A DNA stretch of 64,000 nucleotides. Origin: G965240365 sp965240365. GTDB lineage: Bacteria; Pseudomonadota; Gammaproteobacteria; Eutrophobiales; Eutrophobiaceae. The DNA lies in contig OZ251218.1 of assembly GCA_965240365.1 (NCBI GenBank), forward strand, positions 1-64,000, written 5' to 3'. The notes under the pieces are model-generated. The model searched no databases, had not been told where the DNA came from, and was given only the letters and a program-made list of their open reading frames with translations. Positions 52,701-55,454 of the stretch are shown one piece after another. The translations under genes were made by a program, and so were the position numbers. Numbering within the stretch: position 1 is the stretch's first letter; the number at the start of each line of letters is the position of its first letter.

Positions 52701-54697
52701 CCGCCATCGCCGCCCTTTGCCCCGCTGCGGGCCGAAATCTGCCCGTGATAGCGCGTGGTGTCGTCCGCCCAGACGATGATCCGGCCGCCCTTGCCTTTTT
52801 GGGTGGCGTCCGCGCTCAGGCGCGCGTTCTTGCCGATGTAGGTGATCCTGGCGTTCCTGACGGCCGGGTTCTTGCCCTGATAATCGCCACCAACCAGAAT
52901 CCCGCCGCCCCCAGCCGCGCCCGAGGCGTCCAGCCGGGCCTGGCCCAGGATACCGACCTTGTCGCCGGTGATTTCTATCTGGCCGCCTGTGCCGGTTTCG
53001 GAGGCGACGGTAATCCGGGCCTTGCCCGAGACTACGGCCTTGTTTTGGGCCTTGAGTTTGATTGTGCCGCCTGCCAGACCGGTAATGGCATTCCGGCCTG
53101 GGCCGGAATCCATGTTGAGAAGGGCATCGCCTGTCCGGGCCTGACCCGTCCGGGAGGCGGCAGTAATCAGGGCGCCATCAGAAATGGACACTTCCCCGCC
53201 GCTGATGTCAATCTGCCCGCCTTTCCCCGTCCCCGAGGCGGCCGTAATGCGGGCCTTGTCCGTGACCGCGACCTTGTTACTGGCCTTGATCTTAATCGTG
53301 CCGCCCGCGTGACTAATAATGTCATTCCGGCTACCGCCGGAATGGGTTGTTTTTCCTGGATTCCAGCTTTCGCTGGAATGACGGGTCTGGTTGTTGGTTG
53401 CCAGTCCTTTGGAATCTGCACCTTCTGAGTCATTTATGGGCAGGACGCCCTGTATGCGGCGAGAGGGCAGGACGCCCGTAGCCGCCCAGCGAAAGCTGGA
53501 ATCCATGTTGAGAAGGGCATCACCGGCCCGGCCCTGACCCACCCCGGAGGCGGCAGTAATCAGGGCGCTACCCGAAACAGCCACCTCACCGCCGCTAATA
53601 TCAATCCGCCCGCCCTGACCGGACCTGGAGGCCGCCGTAATCCGCGCCTCGCCCGAAACCTCAACCTTACCCCCGGCTTCCAGCTTAACCGCCCCGCCCG
53701 CGCCCTTTTCAGAGGCCGCGTTCAGCGTCCCCGTATTAAGCAACGAACTCCCCGGCCCTCTGGCCACCAGCCGAATCACCCCGCCGCTGCGCTCCACCCG
53801 GCCCGCGCCAATCACGCCGCTGTTATTCACCACCTGCGTAAACACGTCCCGCGCCGCACGGCCCTTCAACAATACCGCCCCGCCCTCGGCCTTTATCGCG
53901 CCCGTGTTGGACACCGCGGCTTCCAGACCCTCGGCCCGTTCCAGCAGTTCCTCGGTCACCGCAAACTGAATCAGACCATCCCCGTCAAAATCCATCGCCA
54001 TCGCCTTGCCAGCAACCAGATTCACCTGACCGGCATGGGCCAGGATCGTCCCCTCGTTCTTCACCGCCCCGCCAATCAGCGACACCGCCCCCCCGGTCGC
54101 CGCCTGAATCAAACCCTGATTGATAACCGCGCCCGGCGCGCCTTTGCCATCGTGGGCAAAGTGATACTTGCCCGCCAGAAAGTCCTTATCACTGATATTC
54201 AGACCCGAGGCCACCAGACCCCCCACGTTCACACGCGCCCCCGGCTTGAAGAATACCCCGTTCGGATTCACCAGCAGCACCCGGCCGTTGGCGTTAATCT
54301 GACCGAAGATCTGGCTCGGGTTGTGGTCGAGGATGCGGTTCAGCGCCTGCGCATTGGCGTTGGGCTGACGGTAGTTGACGGCCTCGTTGGCCTGGACGTT
54401 GTAACTGTCCCAGTTGAGGATGAGGTTTTGGGAGTGTTGCTGAATATTGGTCGTCCGCGCGTCCGGCCGCGCCACCGTGCCCGAACCGGCCGTCACCACC
54501 CCGCCCTCGGGGCCGGCCTGCGGCGTCACGGGCAGACCAAGCAGGGTCACCGGGATCGCGGTGCGGATGGCGACCGTCAGGTGTTTCAGGCGAAAGCGCG
54601 GCGCGACTGGCGCGGCCCCGGGGGGCCGGGAACGGCGGGCCGCCAGACGGCGTTGCTTGCGGGTCTGGATATGCGCTACGGTCGCTGTCTTGTTCAT
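25751..54697 (-). CDS. Giant 9,648-residue TPS-type adhesin with PATR repeats (adhesin 2)
   Basis: The complete protein is roughly 0.95 MDa. Residues 1-62 are an extended signal sequence (basic leader, then LTVAIRTAIPVTLLGLPV). Residues 63-310 are a haemagglutination-activity/TPS domain with NPNG at 144-147. FHA-like sequence runs to about 900, PATR repeats (Leu/Thr/Gly/Asn-rich, TLTLSG-NTYTG) run from about 910 to 8,800, and FHA-like sequence resumes to about 9,400. The C terminus has a hydrophobic stretch (about 9,420-9,442), a CX5C pair (9445-9451) and a charged coiled coil to the stop. There is no autotransporter beta-barrel, so export must rely on a TpsB partner not seen here. Known for the family: surface beta-helix fibres used in adhesion or contact. 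Inference: a very long cell-surface fibre held at its C-terminal end. Sixteen cysteines were found, all in close pairs. Confidence 0.95.
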   Translation of the reverse strand: MNKTATVAHIQTRKQRRLAARRSRPPGAAPVAPRFRLKHLTVAIRTAIPVTLLGLPVTPQAGPEGGVVTAGSGTVARPDARTTNIQQHSQNLILNWDSYNVQANEAVNYRQPNANAQALNRILDHNPSQIFGQINANGRVLLVNPNGVFFKPGARVNVGGLVASGLNISDKDFLAGKYHFAHDGKGAPGAVINQGLIQAATGGAVSLIGGAVKNEGTILAHAGQVNLVAGKAMAMDFDGDGLIQFAVTEELLERAEGLEAAVSNTGAIKAEGGAVLLKGRAARDVFTQVVNNSGVIGAGRVERSGGVIRLVARGPGSSLLNTGTLNAASEKGAGGAVKLEAGGKVEVSGEARITAASRSGQGGRIDISGGEVAVSGSALITAASGVGQGRAGDALLNMDSSFRWAATGVLPSRRIQGVLPINDSEGADSKGLATNNQTRHSSESWNPGKTTHSGGSRNDIISHAGGTIKIKASNKVAVTDKARITAASGTGKGGQIDISGGEVSISDGALITAASRTGQARTGDALLNMDSGPGRNAITGLAGGTIKLKAQNKAVVSGKARITVASETGTGGQIEITGDKVGILGQARLDASGAAGGGGILVGGDYQGKNPAVRNARITYIGKNARLSADATQKGKGGRIIVWADDTTRYHGQISARSGAKGGDGGFVEVSGKRYLAFRGEVDVNAPKGRAGTLLLDPNDLCIGGNTSCGGAGTPEDTTAPFTAASADANSWVSTTTLSNLVTGNNGIDLQFTALNNIYFDADINLPAHTGRFQLNAGNDINMNSRTLTLGGSATSGLYFIAGNNIRVGTISAANRDVYLAGSGAITQTGIITARQLHLNFGVAVGRGGAYTLTQNNAVTSLWVYGGEGNVSFRDDTGFQIGRLLNTGTSRTITLRSNGAITQATDGTLLGAGTLLKQGAGTLTLSRPNNLFTGRLRIMGGRVHLTESGGRALENGRVDFRNPSGTVARLTHSNNQTIRGIARGNANSSVEVQKGATLTIRNPRDSNPTFWGVLKDGGGSGAGNLVIAGEGMQTLGSAYTYTGAITVKGWTGAANTADSEKNGSRLTVFRGGPASGAGTITVENYGSLLFGHPTIRSNTPVKLVAPLNLRGPGAWSNPDPDASGRERLGALRKYGSAGPLELAGLISLSGDTTIKNVSDQPLRLSLSANSGPALSTAPREDVSLNLGAHNLTLYAGRGSTINLQGPGGPVRERPDFSQYYVSVHRGSLTVTGTGKLIKTGPGALNIGGTYRRTTLGHAGETELREGVLNAVHSTVEGGTYGNAVVCEPDCGVWDGGSIVRTEPVSRTEAVSRTEAVEGRLANRGLTNSKLVIKGGTLNIGAQNYPIGSLRLEGGIINGTGTLTLNTGSYDLRAGTVNARLAGVAGLIKRGAVNSLVTLTRANTYTGLTTIGRGTLRINHPNGLGGTSNGVSINRGGILEPAAPTSSQPLMLRAGQALTLNGGILRLRKSYTDTTTRTFSNAITLTTAFSNTIESRAESFIEHRLVGPANTPAACALIACDRTTTLSGNMVLGHTLGIRTEKTGNLTGNYNSKVRLSGNISGAGGLVKEGAGDLRLSGASTYTGPTTINGGSLTLGITNAISIASRLFINNGATLNMGNFNQTLKGLRLNNGNITANARLGDTTATRLGATASGVLTMTARDVDEEEDPAEGLGEFDVRKGRIEAILRGQNIDLIKRSDGTTTGDDIGGTVRLSFGFAHPFTGGDVTIEAGRLIIDGTLAGGTLSVRGTYDLKGVNRVWANVTLISGRIMDSGRIVGSRTLVKGALTVTGTLNLQSGLVSARLSGTGPLVKNQVNDTTPGKVTLSNAGNDYRGAITINAGTLAITHAGALGTGTSAVTVNSGGALALEPATGRNLTLTRALNLVGGALASLRGNNTWSGNLTLTANNSVIRSAAGSTLTVSRGLSLQTTGGTPAPLNLKIKGMGNVVLSGVISGLGGLIKGDPAAGDTGLLGLTGDNTFAGAVTVNHGVLRVEHNNALGTAPESAASTTTVNDGATLDLAGGAGNLSIAGAESLTLSGAGAASVPAEAKLRNISGNNTVNGNIQLRNDVAIHAAFNTTLTLAGVISGVVLTSPPSAAGLFKTGAGKLVFTGSNTYQGETRIDEGELELRNGAALHDSSAVTLGAVSNISTPEPSVNAKLIITDSETIGSLRGGGQGGGNTEIKSGQTLTVNQTRASQYDGRIRGAGNFKKSGARKLTLAGANDYSGTTEVDAGALAITRSSGLGTAEGGTTVNAGATLELAAAGLNVADALTLSGTLDNAGGDNEYSGNITLADTGALDSAADTTLTVSGNIGDTGDLNKTGAGVVALTGDNDYAGATRVTAGILRITRQNALGTPPSGISNGNTTVVNGATLELDSASGNLTIAEALSLAGQGVNTAAEGEPAVYLGALRNVSGNNTVSGTITLAAAATIHNAASGANSLTLAGVSGAGHNLSVTGAGNTTINGIIAIGAGRLSKAGAGRLRLTGVNSYTGDTHINDGELELDNTTGNVIAQSANVILASTGSPKLSITRDQTIASLRGGGEVAIAASRRLTVDQAGNTSYSGVISGTGAGGLTKDGAGTLTLGGANTYAGTTEVNAGKLVITHDTALGATGSGNGTTVASGAILELRGRASFDASGTLNAYSNITVAENLTLNGGTLRNLHGFNILSGTITLGADSLIDSHRDEDTVVGTIAPGQPGCPGTEACESKGLPGRLSLSGVISSSGTDTFGLTKIGLNNLVLSGANTYGGETIVARGALTASHNSALGATGANAGTIVYNNASLVLQGNIAIGNEALTLAGGSLNSGTGNNSWAGDIALGFTRVRNNDGTVTTGTASITGHIRALLGNLALSGAISLRSGAGDAARAHTLEIFTTPAFGRTPASAVTISGDISGADGKLSKLGGGKLTLSGTNTYTGLTQIGRAATTGPVAPAVSGGELELQDGNAIADGGAVALANVANTRLTVTNSETIGSLQGGGEVAIASGQRLTVNQSGNTSYNGLISGAGGLTKDGAGALTLSGANTYGGTTLINNGTLAITRAGALGNTSGVTVNSGGALALNPAAGSDLSLSRALTLAGGALASLRGNNTWSGALTLTDHSVIRSAAGALTVSGDLSLQTAGETPAARDLTIKGAGDVILSGRISGLGGLIKGDADADTGLLRLTRNNTFAGDVEVNHGVLRVEHNNALGAATAAGNTTVAAGATLQLAGDGLNVGEALSLAGGALGNLRGNNTWSGNLTLTADSVIQSAAGALTVRGSLRLETPAVGDAAARAHGLTVKGAGDVILSGRIHGAGGLIKGTAGASGTGDTGRLTLSGTRPNTYAGATAVNHGVLRIRKAGALGAATNLSTDDTTVAAGATLELDPPAGNLTIDANEGLSLAGEGALSASARLGALRNTRGDNTISGNIALTGDATLHVGAGATLTVTGAIAHASGAAAGASFGLGKTGAGRLTLNGQNTYTGVTNIKQGALAIGRTDGINRASRLVVGQLRSSTTAAVPGEFVLGAYNQTFSGVQLNAGAITASPVAPTTAGNASTGQGVLTVTPRRATARTAANQGVGEFDLRAGEIQAILNGPADIIKDSDGTTRADQTPTRNAEDIGGVVTLTYTGDHLYTGSVSILAGRLVVRGNLPSSILIVQGGVHDLRGRPESYRGVRLISGSIIDSGRAVPDSETRVKGSLTVNADTRSGASYGEFDLRSGTVSAILAGSGALVKRTGVTTADGNPGGLVTLSGNNTYSGDTTVEAGVLRITHANALGTPATGETTNTTVRNGATLQLAGGTGSINFSNREILTLSGQGVAAAVTYGEESPLGALHNLSGNNTWNGAINLAAAATINAQGAFVLQRLLPEGQVYTLRLTGQIDNRGHNLTLSAFAGLFEIQFQGTGALRRAAGTIEVSPAGAGPAITGAGGLIKGGGGIRCFGESCQNSRVTLAGASDYTGQTTINAGELWLTHAEALPGALNLANQVGAHLVVAANATIGSLSGGAPSTASGNALDNGRIIILKGDTLTINQTTAGTYGSRIIEQDPDPVPNPAPGGANLVKTGAARLTLTGDSAYTGTTTVSGGALNIRQVNALGPTTGAAGRVTVNGGTLELQFNTGARTFGKNLRLAGPGALSDPDDTASARLGALRSISGTNTLSGRITLTGNATLYSATGADLTLAGVISHGAGSFGLVKRGAGVLTLTAANTYTGRTDIQQGELRLNHSGGNALHNTSAVNLSTDAGSTNTAKLSVRTNETIGALSGGGALGGNVEISKGVTLTVNSVAGVNTTYNGLIREVGASTITTRANLIKTGAGRLRLTRPNQYTGTTTVSGGVLAIASNQALGTESAEAGRVTVNGGTLELATSGGAVSFSKLLTLHGSGHANQGALRNATGVNTWASVITLGDAALIRNVNPATRDSLILSGGISGTNRDLTVAGAGHTLISSALATGTGNLLKQSAGTLTLSGTNTYTGTTDIDGGTLAITSSGALGAGAVRVNSGGVLALSSDPDGTGLTLNRALTLNDGALGNVRGNNIYSGALTLIDDSVIRSTSGTLTVNGPLKLQTDAVGGTAAIPHDLTVAGAGNVGLSGIISGAGGLNKTGGGTLTLSGANTYSGDTLVRGGTLALGASDRILNTGKLVIDGGTFSMGAFNETVGGVELKGNGNISGTGTLTLNNAGAGEANRRNFILESGTVGVILAGSAGLIKQGAADTLVTLARANTYTGETDINGGTLRINDPNGLGGTTNGTTINSGGILESALVTLVQTTMINAGEALTLNGGVLRLRKSYLDTRNRTFGNTITLGADSAIEHRLVGPPNATSTCNDPACDRTTDLSGNLVLQSASDGTTTGHTLTIRTDKTSNLLGNYNSNVRLSGDLSGAGGLIKEGEGDLRLSGTNTYTGKTTIDGGSLTLTKNNAISTASRLIINNGATLNMGNFNQTLKGLLLDDGNITANARLATTGEGAVTERGVLTVTPRGEMETAVNGLGEFDVRKGTIAAILRGTRINLVKRSDGTTTADQTDTKNADDIGGTVRLSFAGAHPLTGEVTVEAGRLIIDGTLSGQTLTVRGTYDLKGVIRRWINVRLVSGSIIDSGREVTDAEGARTEYGALTVSGRFNLESGLVSARLSGAGALNKNAATGENPNLVTLSNAGNDYTGLTTVNNGTLAITRAGALGNTSRVRVNSGGTLALNPAAESNLSLNRALTLAGGALASLRGNNTYSGNLTLTANSVIRSAAGSTLTLDRDLSLQSGETPAARNLTIRGAGNVVLSGVISGLGGLIKGVDATDTGRLRLTRNNTFAGAVTVRHGVLRVEHNNALGTAPEGAASTTTVAAGATLELAPASGDLTLAATETLSLAGNGVNTGAEAAPNYQGALRNVSGNNTVSGAITLADDVTIYSASGTGNGLTLAGNIGQTSGSVFGLSKTGAGKLTLSGTNTYTGDTNINAGELELQGGAALADNAAVDLGTVASARLTVTNGDIIGSLSGGGAAGGHIQIESGETLTVNQTADLEYNGRIGGAGNLKKTGTNTLTLTGANTYEGTTEVDAGTLAISRATGLGTADGGTTVAANATLKLDSDNLSVGEALTLSGTLANEGAGNIWRGALTLTGTGTLDSGAGETLTVSGAIGGAGGLNKTGVGVVALMGTGVNTYAGATNVNAGILRLGKSSALGTPAAAEDGTTPTTSTTVAAGATLELAPADGISGLTIPDTETLSLAGDGVNTAAEGDPAVYLGALRNVSGNNTVSGTITLTGDVTIHNAAPGGNSLTLAGISGAGHNLTVTGAGNTTISGIIAIGAGRLSKAGTGRLTLTGVNSYTGDTEIDAGELELDDATGNVIAQSANVILASTGSPKLSITQSQTIRSLQGGGEVAITSGQRLTVNQIAGANTTYNGVISGAGAAGLSKDGAGTLTLGGANTYGGTTEVNAGKLAITHDTALGATGDGNGTTVASGATLELRGRTSFDASGTLNGYSNITVAESLTLNGGTLRNLHGFNIASGTMTLGADSLIDSHRDEDTVVGTIDPGTADCPAGGAACESKGLPGRLSLSGIISSGSSNYGLTKIGLNNLVLSGANTYGGETIVARGALTASNNSALGATGANAGTIVYNNASLVLQGNTAIGNEALTLAGGSLNSGTGNNSWAGDIALDFARDRNSAGTVTTGTTGITGHIRALLGNLRITGNISLRSGMGDAARAHTLEIFTTPAFGATPASAVTISGNISGADGKLSKLGGGKLTLSGTNSYTGLTQIGRAATTAAPAVSGGELELQGDSAIADNGAVRLANVANTRLIVTGTEAIGALSGGGAAGGNIEITSGNTLTVIQAGPTTYNGVISGAGLGLRKLGGGTLTLGGANTYSGTTRIEGGTLAMTDSSALGLSTGSGNRTIVSNGATLRLSGNNLAVAEALSLGGTLANTGGNNEYSGAITLTRNAALDSASGRTLTVSGNIALGRHWLNINGAGNMTIPGNISGSGALISKSGSGRLTLGGNNSGLTRGSIRVGRGVLRLTSSSALGSAFVSMASGTVLQLAGGSTNPLAIGSRIYLSNRSTLLNLSGNNTLRGQITILGVAGGDPVSATIENRQTAAGGAASLTLSGGIVKELSSSTLSLSSSALSFTGAGNTVVNGIDTRAGSSLIKDGAGRLTLNGQSSYTGVTDIRQGTLAIGRTNAINAGSRLIVGQLRSGSGASATDPVEGVFAMGAYNQTFSGVRLNAGSITASPVAPSTAGDANTGRGVLTVTPARPATGGADGVGEFDVRDGEIQAILNGPADLIKRTDGTTLAAQTASGNAEDIGGVVRLTYPGAHLFEGATRILAGRLVIAGSTPSSILVVENNTIHDLKGRQESYRGVRLLTGGRIVDTGRTETSSTAVIKGSLTVNSSASRATSAGQFDLRSGTVSAILAGTGALVKSTAGAVTLSGNNTYSGATTINGGILRISHANALGTAPMVGGVTPTTNTTVNSGGTLQLAGGIIVPATESLTLNGGLLHGLSGANTWAGNIDLDEASRILAQSVESAAGAATAPAGTTLRLSGAIDNDGHRLTLEATGAGTTGTEAAIRRRAASSITVQRPSGTDTTAIAITGAGGLVKAGSGLLTLASRNDYAGLTDITGGELKLDIAQAIQGAAVRLANTSGAKLTVTQDTTIGALSGGGENGGNIEITKGRTLTVNSATGADTTYSGVISETGTSATARASLAKTGAGKLTLGGSNTYTGTTTISNGILAISHSGALGTDTGANARVTVNTGGTLELRLTATSTNSFGKLLTLNGPGFNTGTTEEPVYQGALRNVSGINTWSGAITLGASAAIHNADTTNALTISGVISGTNFGLTKTGPGALTLGATNTYTGVTRVEGGALKLGQSNAINSGGRLVVAGGTFDLAGYENTFSGVQLLSGTITDSGRPPPADTIGTRYGALTLNNVGTAASGRRYFELEQGTVSAGLAGTAGLRKTGAGRVTLARAVTDNTYEGATFIDEGTLTIATGDALGGVLEEGELTTATTVAAGATLELDPGAGETLNTDETLILNGTGHNNRGALRNVSGTNTVVSPIRLASNATIHNASVATGAAPTLTLSGALTLQSAATPPVAAGLTLTGAGKTRITGRITGLGGLIKRGAGTLVVNNSSSTNPNNYQGGTEIREGELELQGGHASPNDGADGRGITLRNVAGAKLTVSNSEKIGSLSGGGGAGGNVEIASGQALTMNNADGNNTTYAGSISGTNADLIKEGEGIFTLGSPTGSQSTYTGLTEVKGGALALGRDNAISGSGTLRVENGSTFDLRTFTNTFTDRVQLVHGIIDATGATTGANAARDSDRGKLVLNRNSFQLLRGTVNAKLSGAIGLSKSSAGEVTLNGLNSYQGATLVSGGTLTLGADDVLPGTTRVDVGSGAATLGALASAATLALGATNNTVANVALRSGAITRASGAAAGRGVLTVAAGGRFNLMRGRVSAILAGATANVGLEKNAVRELNLDPVTAQGVVTLEGANTYTGQTRVNAGELILTGGRAIADTSAVALNSATATNTAKLTVRQSETIGTFSGGSSAGGHIDITKGQTLTVNQTAAGVYNGVISEIDPTPADATATAANLIKAGSGKLTLGGANSYTGLTTVQEGILAVANALALGTADTGTLVNTGAALELSGGVTVASEALSLVGAGVSGTPGALRNASDNNTWNGTITLEGDTTFASDSGRLTVGSALTLTHEGAAADLTVTGAGDTTLNGRIRGLGRLIKQGAGTLVVNNSSSANPNNYQGGTDIQAGELELQGGYASPDDGAAGQGITLANTAGATLRVTNSETIGSLKDADQTADSNSRVVIGANQTLTVANADGNDTRYAGVISGTPTGASDGSQSEASLTKTGAGTFTLAGANTYNETTQIEGGTLALGRNQAINSRRLIIDGPNATFDLVSYSNTFNDGTTSGTAIIQLRSGSIVASGLSAAQRATLGAEGDPGTLTMNSESGFELQSGMVSARLAGTSGLSINGGAGARVTLSGLNSYQGTTGVASGTLVLAERDDVLPTNTRLEVGPERVNDPDATDVTLDLGTTNATVAHVLLRSGNIIRAEGATGDQGVLTVNPAAGGKIDLRRGTVSAILAGNANLEKSAVTLTRFAFGELDVTVTREGVVTLSGPNRYTGTTTINAGELILTGGAALPDDSAVMLNNDATGNTAKLTVRQSETIGSLSGGHNTGGGIEINKGQTLTVNQTIDGVYNGVISEVGDTGRAGFTKTGAARLTLGGLNLYTGLTTINAGTLAIANNGALGSGAGSLGTVVNTGGVLELAGGTTGLNVEDEELELNGGTLRNAADEGDADNTWGGAITLAGSGGRIDGTGGLTLDGAIDGTTAGQQDLTLAGSLTATFNSAIGGRVALRDVIVEGAAQIILNANLTATRRVTFSNITAAEAVNQTAGVLRAPELLLQNNAGSINLVSEGNDISTLAGANLGGQLNYIDRNGFTVGTVGDVSGITTNNAGVSLAAGLAEAGALNIGADIRAGSGEVRLASQNGDINGAGGVVATSNRLIVTASGGVGVNGAFRTEFTGTEAGSLNISTSGAAAAGNINLVDPNLNTRVLAFNTDASTAQTIRLSTRHSGLPAAGRRSRNPGQTTSGESRTPILVNNTTAGASALDANDTLIFDGPAQLDSDINTNNPAFTFNGPVTTNANLPTAGRPRINTGRGALTFRSTINAGANTLALTSNRLTLFDDITSGALDMSGATELVISGNSPTLNVNPVNIRFPDTLTGRGALTIPGMRGQDLDVGAGLRLAANMRGYRGHLIIGGRITPEGMTPYYGRSVSNIRVNVPNLTISRPIETGGPLTLLAGDIRLTANIGTGGQLGILAAGSNVPGLSGSRGVIDASAGPVRLSVPADRVDPARPSAALVAVGGFASPSNVNLALARRELDVASGQGSASFDPGSRFTDRVTDPAFRDFIARLGMTLGASGPLGLQFAQAFSSNPAAGLVAAETLAFVDLSLLGEELTLFGMIGAGIALSLSQCEEQYGCAPNITLAELDTLIEQLEARVNELERRWVEADDAGQAVVYQQLFDYWRELKTFEDYREELKRYILTEEDPGEDSLEALPEAAGDSDEVARLTRVLQSVRARVRWLEGLKTDPAERERLGQTTGAELTLDRLEAIIEATRAQAGSIENRIRLLLEGARAMLPAEPDFKAEAGDYEAMDVVQYGDPSFDLGALTGERGLY
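27539..27576. repeat. Nested palindromes inside adhesin 2 coding sequence
   Basis: CCTGCCTGCTGCAGGCAGG (27551-27569) sits between the ATTCCGGC and CCGGAAT arms of a second palindrome. It is in frame and encodes HSGLPAAGRRSRNPG. The matching site in adhesin 1 (163-222) has the same two elements side by side instead of nested. Confidence 0.8.
32780..40800 (-). repeat. Adhesin 2 internal super-repeat, C-terminal copy (approximate ends)
   Basis: This block matches 42150-50640 of the same gene in order and orientation, offset about 9.4-9.9 kb. Shared landmarks include LNMGNFNQTLKG, GEFDVRKG, SHRDEDTVVGTI, GAYNQTFSGV and ESYRGVRL. Ends were judged by eye. Confidence 0.75.
42150..50640 (-). repeat. 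Adhesin 2 internal super-repeat, N-terminal copy (approximate ends)
   Basis: Partner of 32780-40800. The copies keep the same module order but differ by scattered substitutions and small insertions, so the duplication is not recent throughout; the stretch 45960-46800 / 36060-36900 is by far the most alike. Confidence 0.75.
53090..53379. repeat. Three ATTCC-GGAAT palindromes inside adhesin 2
   Basis: 53090-53109, 53324-53343 and 53360-53379, all in frame, in the FHA-like region after the TPS domain. They encode peptides such as RHSSESWNPG and HSGGSRND. Confidence 0.75.
53431..53478. repeat. Dispersed GGCAGGACGCC repeat inside adhesin 2
   Basis: Same block as 22553-22600, in frame, encoding GVLPSRRIQGVLPIND. 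Confidence 0.75.
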
Positions 54698-54777
54698 GGC
54701 TGCTGTCTGTCTGGTTGCTGCGTTGCTGTCTCCTCCCCCCGTCGCCTGCTCGCGCCGATAACGGGCGCGTTACTGCT

Positions 54778-54807
54778 ATTTTAGACCCTGTTTCTGTTAT
54801 TTGTCTA
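54778..54807 (-). promoter_or_regulatory. Candidate promoter of adhesin 2
   Basis: -35 TAGACA (54802-54807), 18-base spacer, -10 TAAAAT (54778-54783), about 80 bases before the start codon. The -10 block GGTCTAAAATA is shared with adhesin 1. Confidence 0.5.
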
Positions 54808-54813
54808 TTATCA

Positions 54814-54845
54814 TTTAAACTCCATCATTTTTAAACTCCATCATT
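54814..54845. repeat. Two perfect tandem 16-base repeats upstream of the adhesin 2 promoter
   Basis: TTTAAACTCCATCATT occurs twice head to tail with no gap, 6 bases upstream of the candidate -35 box. It is absent from the adhesin 1 leader. It could be a regulator binding site or a simple duplication. Confidence 0.75.
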
Positions 54846-54955
54846 CGAATTCCGGCGAATGAGCGCGTCATTCTCAACTAATGGCGATAGGGGTGGATTC
54901 CCGCCGCAGGCTTTTGCTTGTCCGCGCCGTGCCGGCCGGAATGGGAGACAGGCTT

Positions 54956-55327
54956 TTAAACCGAGAAAAAAACCTTGATCACAATAGAAGCGACACCCAC
55001 CAGCAGGGAGAGAATGCCTGCTATGGTGGTCGCCATCATCCATTTCATCACGGCCATTTGCCGATCCAGTTTGGCTATACTGACTTTAACTCCGGTAATC
55101 TCGTGGCTGATTTTTTCACTGAGCTTGTCATCAAGCGCGGTAATCCTGCCGTTCAGTTCTTCTTTGCTCTTGTCAATATAGCGCCTTAACCTTTCTTCTG
55201 CCGCGTTTATATCGGCTTTTGTACTCACGTTTTCCGCCGACAGGGCCTCGGCCGCCTGCTTTGCCTCGGGGTTGGGGATACCGATCTTGCGGAAGGCTTC
55301 GTACACTTCTGTGATCATCGTGGCCAT
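54956..55327 (-). CDS. Tail-anchored coiled-coil protein C, short DUF1640/CCDC90-like copy
   Basis: The protein has 123 residues. It has the same head as A, B and D (MATMITEVYEAFRKIGIPNP) and the same C-terminal segment as A (LLVGVASIVIKVFFSV). The stalk is reduced to about one clear 11-residue unit (ITALDDKLSEK) plus a divergent stretch, IDKSKEELNGR. The reading frame is intact, so this is a short-stalk version rather than a broken gene. It lies 258 bases upstream of adhesin 2 on the same strand. A candidate promoter at 55360-55388 has the same spacing as in the other three copies. Confidence 0.8.
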   Translation of the reverse strand: MATMITEVYEAFRKIGIPNPEAKQAAEALSAENVSTKADINAAEERLRRYIDKSKEELNGRITALDDKLSEKISHEITGVKVSIAKLDRQMAVMKWMMATTIAGILSLLVGVASIVIKVFFSV

Positions 55328-55359
55328 GCGTTTTCCTTGGGGATTGGTTTGTTCCGCGG

Positions 55360-55388
55360 AATTTACCGGGAATGGCTTGCTGGCGCAA
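55360..55388 (-). promoter_or_regulatory. Candidate promoter of coiled-coil gene C
   Basis: TTGCGC, 17 bases, TAAATT, in the same relative position as before genes A, B and D. Confidence 0.4.
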
Positions 55389-55401
55389 GTTTTATGTCGG
55401 C

Positions 55402-55440
55402 ATTCCCACTTAGGCCCTGCCGTGTCAGGCAGGCCGGAAT
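55402..55440. repeat. Composite palindrome between coiled-coil genes C and D
   Basis: ATTCCCAC outer arm, CCCTGCCGTGTCAGGCAGG core, CCGGAAT outer arm: the nested arrangement. Confidence 0.7.
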
Positions 55441-55454
55441 GGGAGACAAGGTTT

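Noticed and set aside
54956..55327. Coiled-coil gene C as a pseudogene because it is short
   Set aside because: Head, frame and membrane segment are intact; only the number of 11-residue units is lower.
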